NCBI RefSeq assembly: GCF_027920805.1 | Contig: NZ_JANWOI010000004.1 | Span: 186,001-250,000, forward strand | Reading direction: 5' to 3' | Origin: Govania unica | GTDB lineage: Bacteria; Pseudomonadota; Alphaproteobacteria; Sphingomonadales; Govanellaceae | DNA: 64,000 bases | In this document: positions 29,244-41,659 of the stretch, piece after piece | Layout of the letters: each line of letters begins with the position of its first letter | Position numbering within the stretch: the stretch's first letter is position 1 | The notes under the pieces: model-generated | Databases searched by the model: none | What the model saw: only the letters and a program-made list of their open reading frames with translations | What the model was told of the DNA's origin: nothing | Program-made: the position numbers and the translations under genes

Positions 29244-30794
29244 TTAGCTTAAAAAGTACAGCACAGCCACCGCCGCCGCTCCGCCCGCAAGCGCGCCGAG
29301 GAGCAGGCCGCTCCACCAGCCGCGGCCGCTGTCCTGACCGTTGTCGAGCTTGAGCCGGAGACCCGCGCCGCGGGTCTCCTCAAGGAAGTCATTGAGGCCG
29401 CGCACCAGATCGGGAATTTCCTCAGCCAGTTTGAAAAGCCGCTTGCCGGCACTTTCAAGGCGGCCTTTGGGGCCGAGATGTTCCTTGATCCAGCGTTCAA
29501 GCACAGGGCGCGAGATTTCCCACATATTGACGGCGGGATCGAGATTGGTGGCGACGCCTTCGACCATGACCATGGTCTTCTGCAACAGCAGCAATTGCGG
29601 CTGGGTCTGCATGGCGAAGGTTTCGGTGGTCTTGAGCAATTGCGTAAGCAGGCTACCGAGCGAGATGTCGCTCACCGGCCGCCCGGCGATGGGCTCCCCG
29701 ATGGCGCGGAGCGCCTGGGCGAAGAGGGCGCGGGATTGGTCCTTCGGCACATATCCGGCGCTGAAATGGGCTTCGGCCACGGCCTCGTAATCGCGGCGCA
29801 GAAAGCCATAGAGAATGCGCGCGAAGGTGTGACGAGTGGCCGAATCAAGCCGCCCCATGATGCCGAAATCAACGGCCACGACCCGGCCACCCGGACAGGC
29901 GAACAGATTGCCCTGATGGAGGTCGGCGTGGAAAAACCCCTGGAACAGCGCCTGTTCGAGAAAGCTTTGCACGATGATCGGGGCCAGCGGCTTTGCGTCA
30001 TATCCGGCGGCGGCGAGGGCCTCGCGGTTGCTGAGCGGGATGCCGTCGACCCGTTCAAGGGTCAGCACCCGGCGCGCGGTCAGCTGCCAATGGATTTCGG
30101 GGACGCCGAAATGCGGATTCTGCGCGAGATTTTCCCCGAGTTCCGAGGCGGCGGCGGCTTCGTAGCGGAAATCCATCTCGATTTCCACCATGTTGGCGAA
30201 GGTCTCGATCACATCGGTGGGGCGGAGGCGGCGCAGCTCAGGCCGGGCGCGCTCGACCAGCCGGGCGAACCAGCGGAAGCTTTCGAGATCGCGGGCAAAG
30301 GCGGCCTCGACGCCGGGGCGGAGCACCTTGACCGCAACTTTCTTGCCATCAAGCGTTTCGGCGAAATGGACCTGGGCGATGGAGGCGGCGGCGATGGGCA
30401 CGTCGTCGAAGCTTAGAAATAGCTCCTCCACCGGGCGGCCGAGTTCAGCGCTGATGATGGCGCGGGCCTCGGACCCTGGGAAGGGCGGCAGGCGGTCCTG
30501 GAGGTTGGCGAGATCGCGGGCGGTCTCATGCCCGACGAAATCGGGCCTGGTGGCCATGGCCTGACCCATTTTGATGAAGGTCGGCCCGAGATCCTGCAAG
30601 GCATTGGCAAGGCGGACGCCGGGGCGGGTCTCGGCCTGATCGCGGGTGGCTGGGCGGAGTTTGGCGAGGAATCGCACGAAGCGAAGCGCGGGCGGTAGAT
30701 CGCCCATCAGTTCAAGCGGAAAGAGCGCGTCATGGCGGGCGAGAGTCAAAGCCACGTCCAGAAGTCGCGTGATATGGCGCAAGGGCGTTTGCAT
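29244..30794 (-). CDS. ubiB: Ubiquinone biosynthesis regulatory protein kinase-like UbiB
   Basis: Atypical kinase-like ATPase needed for ubiquinone synthesis. The KxGQ motif appears in TFIKMGQAMATRPDF, followed by the alanine-rich nucleotide loop AAASIAQVHFAE, the HADLHQGN catalytic segment and VAVDFGIMGRLD. The C-terminus contains a hydrophobic anchor (SGLLLGALAGGAAAVAVLYF). Length is 516 residues. It overlaps the ubiE stop by ATGA, so the two quinone genes are translationally coupled. Confidence 0.95.
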   Translation of the reverse strand: MQTPLRHITRLLDVALTLARHDALFPLELMGDLPPALRFVRFLAKLRPATRDQAETRPGVRLANALQDLGPTFIKMGQAMATRPDFVGHETARDLANLQDRLPPFPGSEARAIISAELGRPVEELFLSFDDVPIAAASIAQVHFAETLDGKKVAVKVLRPGVEAAFARDLESFRWFARLVERARPELRRLRPTDVIETFANMVEIEMDFRYEAAAASELGENLAQNPHFGVPEIHWQLTARRVLTLERVDGIPLSNREALAAAGYDAKPLAPIIVQSFLEQALFQGFFHADLHQGNLFACPGGRVVAVDFGIMGRLDSATRHTFARILYGFLRRDYEAVAEAHFSAGYVPKDQSRALFAQALRAIGEPIAGRPVSDISLGSLLTQLLKTTETFAMQTQPQLLLLQKTMVMVEGVATNLDPAVNMWEISRPVLERWIKEHLGPKGRLESAGKRLFKLAEEIPDLVRGLNDFLEETRGAGLRLKLDNGQDSGRGWWSGLLLGALAGGAAAVAVLYFLS

Positions 30795-31573
30795 CAGATG
30801 CGCCAGCCGGAATGCAGGGCCACGATGCCGCCCGACAGATTGCGGTAGCTCGCACGGGCGAATCCGGCGGTCGTCAGCTCGTCGGCGAAGGTTTTCTGGG
30901 GCGGGAACTGGCGGATGCTTTCGACGAGATACTGATAGGAGTCGCGGTCGCCTGCCACAAGCCCGCCGATGGCCGGAATGGCATGGAAGGAATAAGTGTC
31001 ATAGATCCAGTCAAGCCCGGGCAACACCACTTTTGAGAATTCGAGGCAGAGGAACCGCCCGCCCGGCTTGAGCACGCGATAGGCCTCGCGCAGCGCCTTC
31101 GGCCGGTCGGTCACGTTGCGGATGCCGAAGGCGATGGTATAGACGTCAAAGCTTTGGTCGGGCATCGGCAGCGCTTCGGCATTGCCGCAGGTCCAGGTGA
31201 GGCCGTTCAGACGATTCTGGTCGATGGCGCGGTCGCGACCGACGCCGAGCATGGCGGCATTGATGTCGCAGATGGAGATATCTACCGGGTTTTCGGGCCA
31301 GCGTTTCCGGAGGCGGTCATGAATGCGGAAGGCAACGTCGCCGGTGCCGCCCGCCACATCAAGAAAGCGCATGCCGGGGCGCGGATTGACGCTGTCCACC
31401 AGGGTGTTTTTCCATAAACGATGCAGCCCGCCGCTCATGAGGTCGTTCATGATGTCATATTTGGGCGCGACCGACTCGAACACACCGCGCACAAGTCCGG
31501 CTTTTTCCCCGGCGCGAACGTCGCGAAAGCCAAAGGAAACGGTATCGTCTTGCGCCAACGGCTTGTCAGTCAT
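30794..31573 (-). CDS. ubiE: Ubiquinone/menaquinone biosynthesis C-methyltransferase UbiE
   Basis: SAM-dependent methyltransferase of the quinone ring. Seen are [17 protein letters not shown], the SAM-binding [30 protein letters not shown] and [20 protein letters not shown], followed by [12 protein letters not shown]; all are UbiE signatures. Length is 259 residues. It is the first gene of the ubiE-ubiB-coaBC-dut series and is divergent from mutM. Confidence 0.97.
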   Translation of the reverse strand: MTDKPLAQDDTVSFGFRDVRAGEKAGLVRGVFESVAPKYDIMNDLMSGGLHRLWKNTLVDSVNPRPGMRFLDVAGGTGDVAFRIHDRLRKRWPENPVDISICDINAAMLGVGRDRAIDQNRLNGLTWTCGNAEALPMPDQSFDVYTIAFGIRNVTDRPKALREAYRVLKPGGRFLCLEFSKVVLPGLDWIYDTYSFHAIPAIGGLVAGDRDSYQYLVESIRQFPPQKTFADELTTAGFARASYRNLSGGIVALHSGWRI

Positions 31574-31648
31574 GATGATCTCGCTATGCTGCGGACATGT
31601 GGTTTATTGGCCGCACCATAGCGCAGCCTTTTGAGTGAAACCAGAATA

Positions 31649-32488
31649 ATGCCGGAGCTTCCCGAAGTCGAAACCGTTGCCCGGGGCATCGCCCCGGCTT
31701 TAGTGGGGCGGCGCATCGCGCGTGTGCTGCAACGGCGGGCCGATTTGCGTATTCCCTTTCCAGCCGGATTCCCAGAACGCCTGACCGGGCGGCGCATCGA
31801 CGCTGTGCGGCGGCGGGCCAAATATCTGTTGTGGGATCTCGATGATGGGCAGACCGTGCTCGTGCATCTCGGCATGTCCGGCAGTTTTCATGTGTTGACC
31901 GGCGGGGCCGCCTTGCCGGATGAGTTCGGTCCCCATGCCCATGTGGTGATCGAGACCGAGGGCGGGGACCGGCTGATTTATAACGATCCACGCCGCTTTG
32001 GCCTGATGACGGTCTATGACCCGGGCGCGGCGCTGTTGTCGCCCTGGCTGAAGAATCTTGGGCCCGAGCCCCTTGGCAATGAATTCTCGGCCGAGGGCTT
32101 GTCTGTGGCGCTTGATGGTCGGCGCAGCAGCATCAAGGCGGCGCTGCTGGATCAGGCGGTGGTGGCCGGGCTTGGCAATATCTATGTGGCTGAGGCCTTG
32201 TTCCGGGCGCGGATTTCGCCGCGCCGGGCCGCCTATACGGTGGCCGGCGCGCGGGCGGAGCGGCTGGCCCCGGCGATCCGGGATGTGTTGCGGGAAGCCA
32301 TCGAATCGGGTGGGTCGAGTCTCAAGGATTTTGTTCATTCGGACGGCACGCTCGGGTATTTTCAGCATCGCTTCCATGTGTATGACCGCACTGGTCAGCC
32401 CTGTGTTACTCCGGGCTGCGGTGCGACTGTGCAGCGTATCGTGCAAAGCGGGCGCTCGACGTTCTTTTGTGGGCAATGCCAAAGATGA
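31649..32488 (+). CDS. mutM: Formamidopyrimidine-DNA glycosylase (Fpg)
   Basis: Excises 8-oxoguanine and other oxidised purines and nicks the abasic site. The start must be the ATG at 31649, since the mature enzyme uses Pro2 as nucleophile and Glu3 ([12 protein letters not shown]); six upstream in-frame codons would block this. The C-terminal zinc finger CVTPGCG...CGQC is intact, as is the helix-two-turn-helix with [11 protein letters not shown]. Length is 279 residues. The stop overlaps the next start (ATGA). Confidence 0.97.
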   Translation: MPELPEVETVARGIAPALVGRRIARVLQRRADLRIPFPAGFPERLTGRRIDAVRRRAKYLLWDLDDGQTVLVHLGMSGSFHVLTGGAALPDEFGPHAHVVIETEGGDRLIYNDPRRFGLMTVYDPGAALLSPWLKNLGPEPLGNEFSAEGLSVALDGRRSSIKAALLDQAVVAGLGNIYVAEALFRARISPRRAAYTVAGARAERLAPAIRDVLREAIESGGSSLKDFVHSDGTLGYFQHRFHVYDRTGQPCVTPGCGATVQRIVQSGRSTFFCGQCQR

Positions 32489-32841
32489 AATGGATCATAC
32501 CGGCGGTTTTTGGGGTGATGCTGGCCTCGACGGCTTTGGCCGAGACGCGGTTTCTGGCCGATATGGATGACATGCCGCTTGCGCCCGGTCTGACGGAAAT
32601 CGACGGCGAACGGCTGGTGTTCGACAAGGCCGAGGGGCGCATTTTACGGACGGCGGCACGGGGGGCGGTGACGTCTGTGGCCGTGCGGGAGTTTTACGTG
32701 AAGACATTGCCCTCGCTCGGCTGGCTGCCGGTGTCGGAGCGGCCGGATAAACTTCTGTCCGACCGCGAGGGCGAGCGGCTTGAGATTACCCTTGAAGGAA
32801 GCAGCCCGGTTGTGGTCCGTTTTGCCCTGCAGCCGCGCTGA
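32485..32841 (+). CDS. Small exported protein of unknown function
   Basis: A 118-residue protein with a signal peptide ([20 protein letters not shown]). The mature part, about 95 residues, reads [20 protein letters not shown], then [20 protein letters not shown] and [13 protein letters not shown], which looks like a small alpha/beta domain. I do not recognise the family. The ATG at 32485 overlaps the mutM stop (ATGA), and an enoyl-CoA hydratase follows 32 bp later. Upstream in-frame starts at 32467 and 32476 would overlap mutM more. Confidence 0.72.
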   Translation: MKWIIPAVFGVMLASTALAETRFLADMDDMPLAPGLTEIDGERLVFDKAEGRILRTAARGAVTSVAVREFYVKTLPSLGWLPVSERPDKLLSDREGERLEITLEGSSPVVVRFALQPR

Positions 32842-32873
32842 AACATATTCAAAAAACAACAGGAGACGGTCTT

Positions 32874-33650
32874 ATGAGCTATGAAGCGATTCTGGTGGTC
32901 CGCGAAGACGCGGTCGGCATCATCACCCTCAATCGTCCGCAGGCGCTGAATGCCCTGAACAGCCAGCTCATGGATGAGCTGACGGCTGCCGTGGACGCGT
33001 TTGAAGCGGATGATGGCATTGGCTGCATCATCATCACCGGGTCGGAAAAAGCCTTTGCCGCCGGGGCCGACATCAAGGAAATGAAGTCCAAATCCTATAT
33101 GGATGTCTATAAGGAAGACTTCATCACCGCCAAATGGGAGCGCGTCACCCGCACACGCAAGCCGGTGATCGCGGCTGTGGCTGGATTCGCCCTTGGTGGC
33201 GGCTGTGAGCTGGCCATGATGTGTGACTTCATCATTGCCGCCGACAATGCCAAATTCGGGCAGCCGGAAATCAAGCTCGGGGTCATTCCGGGCGCCGGTG
33301 GCACGCAGCGTCTGACGCGTTTTGTGGGCAAGGCCAAGGCCATGGACATGTGCCTGACCGGGCGCATGATGGATGCCGCCGAAGCCGAGCGTTCGGGGCT
33401 GGTGAGCCGGGTGGTGCCGCTTGCCGATCTCATGACGGTGACGCGGGAGGCGGCGAAATCCATTGCGGCACTGTCGCGTCCGGCGGTGATGATCTGCAAG
33501 GAATCGATCAATCGGTCTTACGAGACGACGCTGGCCGAGGGCATTCGCTTTGAACGCCGGGTGTTCCATTCGCTCTTTGCCACCGAAGATCAGAAGGAAG
33601 GTATGAGCGCTTTTGCCGACAAACGTCCGGCTGAGTTCAAGCACCGCTGA
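32874..33650 (+). CDS. Enoyl-CoA hydratase/isomerase family protein
   Basis: Crotonase-fold enzyme, most likely an enoyl-CoA hydratase of fatty acid beta-oxidation. The oxyanion-hole motifs are present ([11 protein letters not shown] and [15 protein letters not shown]), as are the two catalytic glutamates expected in GGGCELAM and [14 protein letters not shown]. Length is 258 residues. A good ribosome site (CAGGAGA) precedes the ATG at 32874. It lies between mutM and rpsT, a position seen in several alphaproteobacteria. No other beta-oxidation gene is in the window. Confidence 0.93.
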   Translation: MSYEAILVVREDAVGIITLNRPQALNALNSQLMDELTAAVDAFEADDGIGCIIITGSEKAFAAGADIKEMKSKSYMDVYKEDFITAKWERVTRTRKPVIAAVAGFALGGGCELAMMCDFIIAADNAKFGQPEIKLGVIPGAGGTQRLTRFVGKAKAMDMCLTGRMMDAAEAERSGLVSRVVPLADLMTVTREAAKSIAALSRPAVMICKESINRSYETTLAEGIRFERRVFHSLFATEDQKEGMSAFADKRPAEFKHR

Positions 33651-33756
33651 CCTTATAGCTATTGACCAACCGGGGTGGGCCGTGTAAAAGCCAGCCCTTG
33701 AGTTCATGGAGTGCTCCGCAACGGGGCGCGAACGCGAAAAATTTTAAGGTAACGCT

Positions 33757-34023
33757 ATGGCCAACAACCCGCAGGCTAAAAAACGCATCCTCATCACGGC
33801 GCGCCGCACGGAAGTCAACCGTAACCGCGTCAGCCGCATCCGCACCTTCGTCCGCAAGGTCGAAGAAGCCATCACTTCGGGCGATGCCAAAGTGGCACAG
33901 GACGCGTTGAAGCTGGCACAGCCGGAAATCATGCGCGGCGTGTCGCGGGGTGTGATCCACAAGAACACCGCATCGCGCAAAGTGTCGCGACTCGCGAGCC
34001 GGATCAAGAAGCTCAGCGCATAA
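33757..34023 (+). CDS. rpsT: 30S ribosomal protein S20
   Basis: Primary 16S rRNA-binding protein. The 88-residue sequence is canonical ([51 protein letters not shown]). It has its own strong terminator about 70 bases downstream. The position upstream of dnaA is typical of alphaproteobacteria. Confidence 0.97.
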   Translation: MANNPQAKKRILITARRTEVNRNRVSRIRTFVRKVEEAITSGDAKVAQDALKLAQPEIMRGVSRGVIHKNTASRKVSRLASRIKKLSA

Positions 34024-34090
34024 TATTCGGTAAACCCGGCACAGCGATTCTTGAGAATCGCGAGTCGCTTGGGGGTTTTCCAAGGTTTTT

Positions 34091-34137
34091 AAAGCGGTTC
34101 CACTCTCGCGAGTGTGGGACCGCTTTTATTTTTCTGT
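34091..34137 (+). terminator. Rho-independent terminator of rpsT
   Basis: AAAGCGGT (34091-34098) pairs with ACCGCTTT (34119-34126), with a CCAC/GTGG continuation inside, and TTATTTTTCTGTTTT follows. A smaller CGATTC/GAATCG hairpin precedes it near 34044-34059. Confidence 0.85.
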
Positions 34138-34445
34138 TTTGTTGAGGCCCCCTGATCGCCTCGAGTTGTCCGGGACAACCTCCGTAGAGTCATGACCCAC
34201 CACATGTAGGGGGTCTAAAAGCCCCGGAATACTAGGGCAGCGGATTCTTTGCTGTTCTGTTTTCAGTCCTATTGTCACCTTGGGGGCGGCTCGCTAGGCT
34301 ATATTCTTCACGAAAACGTGGGTGCCTGTTATGGACTGTAAAATCTCCGATTGTGTCGGGGACGGGCGGGTTTTTGGTTGATGTTGAGGTGGTCTTGGCG
34401 CCCTTCCGGGGGTCTCAAGACGCGTGTTGAGGAAAGAGAGCTGAT
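34138..34445. other. Non-coding region between rpsT and the rhodanese gene
   Basis: About 308 bases without a supported gene. It contains a 15-bp palindrome GTTGTCC-G-GGACAAC at 34165-34179 and must hold the promoter of the rhodanese gene. I see no cluster of DnaA boxes (TTATCCACA-like), so it is not evidently an origin of replication despite its nearness to dnaA. Confidence 0.5.
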
Positions 34446-34865
34446 ATGGCTGATTATGCTGGAGATGTGACCCCCGAGCAGGCTTGGGCCGAGCTTCAGT
34501 CCAATCCGGACGCAGTTCTCGTCGATGTGCGGACACGCCCTGAGTGGGGCTTTGTCGGGGTGCCGGATCTGTCCGGTGCTGGCAAGCAGGCGGCGCTTAT
34601 CTCCTGGCAGGTTTATCCCGAGATGGGCCGCAACGCCACTTTCGAGGCGGAAGTCGAAGCGCTCGGTGCAAAGTCCGATGCACCCGTGTATTTTCTCTGC
34701 CGGTCCGGTGCGCGTTCGCGTGCGGCGGCGATTGCCATGACAGCGCGCGGCTTCAGCGCCTGTTACAATGTGGCTTACGGTTTTGAAGGCGATCCGGATT
34801 CTGCACGTCATCGTGGGCTGCAGAACGGCTGGAAAGCCAGCAATCTTCCCTGGGTTCAACAGTAA
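34446..34865 (+). CDS. Single-domain rhodanese-like protein
   Basis: A 139-residue sulfurtransferase-type domain. The N-terminal VLVDVRTRPEWGFVGVPDL and the active-site loop CRSGARSR with Cys85 are typical of single-domain rhodaneses, which carry sulfur as a persulfide. No signal peptide is visible, so it should be cytoplasmic. The ATG at 34446 follows GAGGAAAGAGAG. It lies between rpsT and dnaA; its acceptor is unknown. Confidence 0.9.
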   Translation: MADYAGDVTPEQAWAELQSNPDAVLVDVRTRPEWGFVGVPDLSGAGKQAALISWQVYPEMGRNATFEAEVEALGAKSDAPVYFLCRSGARSRAAAIAMTARGFSACYNVAYGFEGDPDSARHRGLQNGWKASNLPWVQQ

Positions 34866-35070
34866 GAAAACGTCACGTCCGGAGCCGGTGTCCGCGAGGG
34901 CCCGGTCACAGGACTGTCTGCGCATGAGATCCATGGCCGTTGTTTCTGATTAAGTTCTCTGTCTCATTCAAACGCGATCTTGAGACAGCAGCGGGGCTTC
35001 AGATACGAACGGATGGGGACAAAAAGCCGGTCTCACCGGCAAGTATGGCAAGTTGGGGCGATATAGGACG

Positions 35071-36507
35071 ATGAGTGATTTGGAGACGCAATGGGGACGG
35101 GTGCAAGGCCGTCTTCGAGCGGAGTTTGGCGATGCCGCTTTCAACAGCTGGCTGAAGCCGCTCGCGCTCGTCAATGTTGAATCCGGGCGGGTTCACATTG
35201 CCGTGCCCACGCGCTTCATGCGCGACTGGGTGCAGTCCCATTATGTGGATCGCATCCGCGACTTTTGGTCGATCGAGAATCCCGAAGTCGATGGTGTTGA
35301 AATCCGCGTTGCCTCGGCGATGAAAATGCGGGCGCAGCCTGCTGCTGCCGTGACGGCGTCACAACCGGTGCTGGAGACGGTGTTGATGGGTGCGGCTGGA
35401 GCTGCGGGGCGCGCAAGCCCAGCACCGGCTCCGGCAGCTCAGCCCGCGTCCTATGCCGCCGACAGTGACGAGGGCGAGGATATCGGAGCCCCGCTCGATC
35501 ATCGCTTCACCTTTGACAGTTTCGTGGTCGGCAAATCGAACGAGCTTGCCTATGCCGCAGCACGCCGGGTGGCGGAAAATTCTGCCGTTAATTTCAATCC
35601 GCTGTTTCTCCATGGCGGGGTCGGTCTTGGCAAAACCCATCTGATGCATGCCATCGCCTGGCATATCCGCCGCCGCGATCCGAATCGCCGGGTGATCTAT
35701 ATGTCGGCGGAAAAATTCATGTATCAGTTCGTCAGCGCGCTTCGCTACAAAGACACCATGGCCTTCAAGCAGAAGTTCCGGGCCGTCGATGTGCTGATGA
35801 TCGATGATGTGCAGTTCATCGCCAACAAGAACTCGACCCAGGAAGAATTTTTCCACACCTTCAATGCGCTGATCGACCATCATCGTCAGGTGGTGATCTC
35901 GGCCGATCGGTCGCCGTCGGATCTTGAGGGCATCGAGGAACGCATTCGGTCCCGGCTCGGCTGGGGGCTTGTGGCCGATATTCATCCGACCGATTACGAA
36001 CTGCGGCTCGGCATTCTGCAGCAGAAGGTGGACAGCATGCCGGGGGCCGATGTGCCGGTGCCGGTCATGGAATTCCTCGCCCGCCGCATTTCATCGAACG
36101 TGCGCGAGCTTGAGGGGGCGATCAACCGCATTATCGCCCATGCCACCCTGATTGGCCGTCCGATCACCATGGAAATGACCCAGGAGGTGCTTCAGGACCT
36201 GCTTCGGGCCAATGACCGCCGGGTGACCATCGACGATATTCAGCGCAAGGTGGCGGAATATTACAATCTGCGGCTGGCCGATCTGTTGTCGGCGCGGCGC
36301 GCCCGCACGGTCGCCCGGCCGCGTCAGGTGGCCATGTTCCTGTCGAAGCAGCTGACCACCCGGTCCTTGCCGGACATCGGGCGCAAGTTCGGTGGCCGTG
36401 ACCATACGACGGTCATTCATGCGGTCAAACGCATCGAGGAACTGGTCCAGACCGACGGCGCGCTTGAGGAAGACATCCATCATTTGCGGCGAATGCTCGA
36501 AGGCTGA
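35071..36507 (+). CDS. dnaA: Chromosomal replication initiator DnaA
   Basis: AAA+ ATPase that opens the origin. Domains in order are the N-terminal interaction domain I (about 1-85), an Ala/Pro-rich linker (about 100-140), the AAA+ domain (about 150-360, Walker A GGVGLGKTH, Walker B VLMIDDVQF) and the C-terminal DNA-binding domain with the signature GGRDHTTVIHAVKRIEEL. Length is 478 residues. The ATG at 35071 is preferred; a GTG-type or other start at 35053 adds only MGRYRT. It is followed by dnaN after a likely terminator. Confidence 0.97.
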   Translation: MSDLETQWGRVQGRLRAEFGDAAFNSWLKPLALVNVESGRVHIAVPTRFMRDWVQSHYVDRIRDFWSIENPEVDGVEIRVASAMKMRAQPAAAVTASQPVLETVLMGAAGAAGRASPAPAPAAQPASYAADSDEGEDIGAPLDHRFTFDSFVVGKSNELAYAAARRVAENSAVNFNPLFLHGGVGLGKTHLMHAIAWHIRRRDPNRRVIYMSAEKFMYQFVSALRYKDTMAFKQKFRAVDVLMIDDVQFIANKNSTQEEFFHTFNALIDHHRQVVISADRSPSDLEGIEERIRSRLGWGLVADIHPTDYELRLGILQQKVDSMPGADVPVPVMEFLARRISSNVRELEGAINRIIAHATLIGRPITMEMTQEVLQDLLRANDRRVTIDDIQRKVAEYYNLRLADLLSARRARTVARPRQVAMFLSKQLTTRSLPDIGRKFGGRDHTTVIHAVKRIEELVQTDGALEEDIHHLRRMLEG

Positions 36508-36538
36508 GGCCAAATATCGCGAAGTTCGTGAAAAAGCG

Positions 36539-36577
36539 GCAAAAATCCTTGGTTCAATACCAGTTTTTGCTGTTTTT
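36539..36577 (+). terminator. Likely rho-independent terminator of dnaA
   Basis: GCAAAAA (36539-36545) pairs with TTTTTGC (36564-36570), with an inner TGGT/ACCA stem, followed by TGTTTTT. Found 31 bases after the dnaA stop; dnaN therefore probably has its own promoter within 36578-36706. Confidence 0.6.
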
Positions 36578-36706
36578 GCGGGGACGCAACGTATATCTTG
36601 TGTCCTCTGCGCATGTTCCCGGAACGTGTATTTTCGGGACGCATGTTATTTTGGGGGGGTGGCATAACGTCACTCCGGAGACAGAAGAAACGGCCGGATC
36701 GCACCC

Positions 36707-37849
36707 ATGAAGTTGACCATTGAACGCGCTGCTCTCTTGAAGGCTCTGGGCCACGTTCAAAGCGTAGTTGAACGCCGGAACACCATCCCGATCCTTTCGA
36801 ACGTTCGGATCGAGGCTGAGGAGAGCGGGCTTAAATTGACCGCCACCGACCTTGATCTCGCCATTGTCGAGGAAGTTGCCGCTGTCGTGTCGGTGCCGGG
36901 CGCCGTCACCGCGCCGGCGCATACCCTCCATGACATTGTGCGCAAAATTCCTGACGGGGCGGAAATTGAACTCAGTTTCTCGACCGAGGACCAGCGTCTG
37001 CATCTGAAGTCCGGGCGCTCCAAATTCACCCTGAGCTGCCTGCCCTCAAGCGACTTCCCGGAAATGAGCGAAGGGGCCATGCCGCATCAGTTCGCGCTGA
37101 CGGCGTCGGAGCTGAAGGAACTGATGGATAAAACCCGGTTCGCCGTCTCGACCGAGGAAACCCGCTATTATCTGAACGGCATCTATTTTCATGTGACCGA
37201 CGCAGCGCCGGATGCTGAGGGTGGCGCAAGTGCTGGTCCCGTGCTGCGCGCCGTGGCCACCGACGGCCATCGCCTGGCCCGTGTGGAACTCCCTGCGCCC
37301 GATGGCTCGCGCGGCATGCCTGGGGTGATCATTCCGCGCAAAACCGTGGGCGAGCTTCGGAAGCTGATCGATGAACTCGATGGCACCATTCAGGTGGCTC
37401 TGTCGGACACCAAGGTGCGGTTTTCCTTTGCCGGGGCCACGCTGACCTCAAAATTGATCGATGGCACCTTCCCCGACTATACCCGGGTGATTCCGGTCGG
37501 CAATGACAAGGAACTGACGGTCGACGCCAAATTGTTTGCCGAGGCGGTGGATCGCGTATCGACCATCTCGACCGACAAGACGCGCTCGGTCAAGCTCGCG
37601 CTTGAGTCGGGTCGGGTCACGCTGTCGGTCATGAGCCCGGATAATGGCACCGCGACCGAGGAAATTGCTGTATCCTATGAAGGATCGGCCATGGAGATCG
37701 GGTTCAACGCGCGTTATCTCCTTGATATCCTGTCGCAGATCACGGGCGGTGTGGTGCAGGTGCTTCTGGCCGATGCGGCGTCTCCGACTTTGATGCGGGA
37801 TGCCCAGGATGGCGAGGCGCTCTATGTGCTGATGCCGATGCGGGTTTGA
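36707..37849 (+). CDS. dnaN: DNA polymerase III beta sliding clamp
   Basis: Ring-shaped clamp that tethers polymerase III. The start MKLTIERAALLKALGHVQSV, then RRNTIPILSNVRIEA, and the ending LMPMRV are characteristic. Three similar domains of about 120 residues each span the 380-residue protein. The ATG at 36707 leaves a 199-bp gap after dnaA; recF follows within about 72 bp. Confidence 0.97.
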   Translation: MKLTIERAALLKALGHVQSVVERRNTIPILSNVRIEAEESGLKLTATDLDLAIVEEVAAVVSVPGAVTAPAHTLHDIVRKIPDGAEIELSFSTEDQRLHLKSGRSKFTLSCLPSSDFPEMSEGAMPHQFALTASELKELMDKTRFAVSTEETRYYLNGIYFHVTDAAPDAEGGASAGPVLRAVATDGHRLARVELPAPDGSRGMPGVIIPRKTVGELRKLIDELDGTIQVALSDTKVRFSFAGATLTSKLIDGTFPDYTRVIPVGNDKELTVDAKLFAEAVDRVSTISTDKTRSVKLALESGRVTLSVMSPDNGTATEEIAVSYEGSAMEIGFNARYLLDILSQITGGVVQVLLADAASPTLMRDAQDGEALYVLMPMRV

Positions 37850-37920
37850 TCCTGCCCTGCATGGTCACGGACAGTGCGGTGGCTCGAACGGACGTGACGG
37901 CGGGGGCTTATGGAAGTCCA

Positions 37921-39054
37921 ATGGCTTATGCCGCCACACGTCTGGTTTTGACTGACTTTCGCAATCATGTGCGAACGGCGCTCGGGATGACTGCGGCACC
38001 GGTCGTGCTGACTGGCGACAATGGTGCTGGCAAGACCAATCTTTTGGAAGCCTTGTCCTATCTTGCGCCGGGACGGGGGTTGCGCGGGGCGCGACTGCCC
38101 GATATCACGCGGATTGGCGCGCGGGCCTGGGGGGTTGCGGCCACTATTCTCGGTCCGGACGGCAGCACCGATGTGGGCACCGGCATCGAGGGACGGGCGC
38201 CGGGCGCGGAAGATGAGGGCGCGGCCGAACGACGCATCGTGCAGATTGAGGGACAGACAGTGACGGGCCCTGCGGCCTTGGCCGAAGTTCTGAAGCTGAG
38301 CTGGCTCACGCCGCAGATGGACCGGCTGTTTATCGAGGGTCCAAGCGGACGGCGGCGGTTTTTCGACCGTCTGGTGTTTAATTTTCATCCCGCCCACGGG
38401 CGTGCGGTGGCGGCTTATGAACGGGTGTTGCGTGAACGCAATCGCTTGCTGTCCGAAGGCCGGGCTGATCCGCAATGGCTGACGGCGCTTGAACTGCAGA
38501 TTGCCGAACATGGGGTCGCGGTGGCGGCGGCGCGGCTTGATAGTCTTGGACGGTTGCAGGCGGCGGTCGATCTGAAGCACAGCGCCTTTCCGGCGGCTGA
38601 TCTTGAATTGCGTGGCACGGTCGAGGATGATCTGAAGACCATGCCCGCGGTCGAGGCCGAGGATCGGTTCAAATTGCGGCTGCGCGATGCACGGGCCCGG
38701 GATGCGGCCAGCGGACGCAGCGGCGACGGCCCTCATGTGACCGACCTCAAGGTTCGGCACCGGCCGAAGGACATGCCCGCCGAACTCTGTTCGACCGGGG
38801 AGCAGAAGGCCCTGTTGATCGGTATCGTCATGGGCGCGGCCCGGCTCACTCAGGCGGAGACTGGGACGGCGCCCTTGTTGCTGCTGGATGAAGTGGCGGC
38901 CCATCTCGATAGCGAGCGGCGGGCGGCCCTGTTTGAGGAAATTCTGGCGCTTGGGGCGCAAGCCTTCATGACGGGGACGGATCACGCCCTGTTTACGCCG
39001 TTTGGAACTGAGGCGCAGTATTTTACCATCCGCGCCGGAACCATTGTAAATTAG
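37921..39054 (+). CDS. recF: DNA replication and repair protein RecF
   Basis: SMC-like ATPase that loads RecA at gaps. The N-terminal LVLTDFRNH motif, Walker A GDNGAGKTNLLEALSYL and the C-terminal signature STGEQKALLIGIVMGAARL followed by LLLLDEVAAHLD are complete. Length is 377 residues from the ATG at 37921, chosen because GGAAG lies just upstream and the first strand begins after 6 residues. An in-frame ATG at 37861 would add 20 residues without similarity. Confidence 0.92.
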   Translation: MAYAATRLVLTDFRNHVRTALGMTAAPVVLTGDNGAGKTNLLEALSYLAPGRGLRGARLPDITRIGARAWGVAATILGPDGSTDVGTGIEGRAPGAEDEGAAERRIVQIEGQTVTGPAALAEVLKLSWLTPQMDRLFIEGPSGRRRFFDRLVFNFHPAHGRAVAAYERVLRERNRLLSEGRADPQWLTALELQIAEHGVAVAAARLDSLGRLQAAVDLKHSAFPAADLELRGTVEDDLKTMPAVEAEDRFKLRLRDARARDAASGRSGDGPHVTDLKVRHRPKDMPAELCSTGEQKALLIGIVMGAARLTQAETGTAPLLLLDEVAAHLDSERRAALFEEILALGAQAFMTGTDHALFTPFGTEAQYFTIRAGTIVN

Positions 39055-41568
<2,514 letters not shown>

Positions 41569-41607
41569 CCCCTGCGGCCCCGATGGGGCGGCAGAAGTCA
41601 GACCATG

Positions 41608-41646
41608 AAAAAAAGCCCGGCAAACACAATGTTTGCCGGGCTTTTT
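41608..41646. terminator. Bidirectional rho-independent terminator between gyrB and the glycine-zipper gene
   Basis: An A-run, then GCCCGGCAAAC (41615-41625) pairing with GTTTGCCGGGC (41631-41641), then a T-run. The symmetrical A- and T-tracts make it work for both converging genes. Confidence 0.9.
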
Positions 41647-41659
41647 GCTGCATCTGCGG

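Noticed and set aside
36590-36660. LexA (SOS) box in the dnaN leader
   Set aside because: GTTCCCGGAAC is palindromic, but the alphaproteobacterial GTTC-N7-GTTC or GAAC-N7-GAAC pattern is not met.
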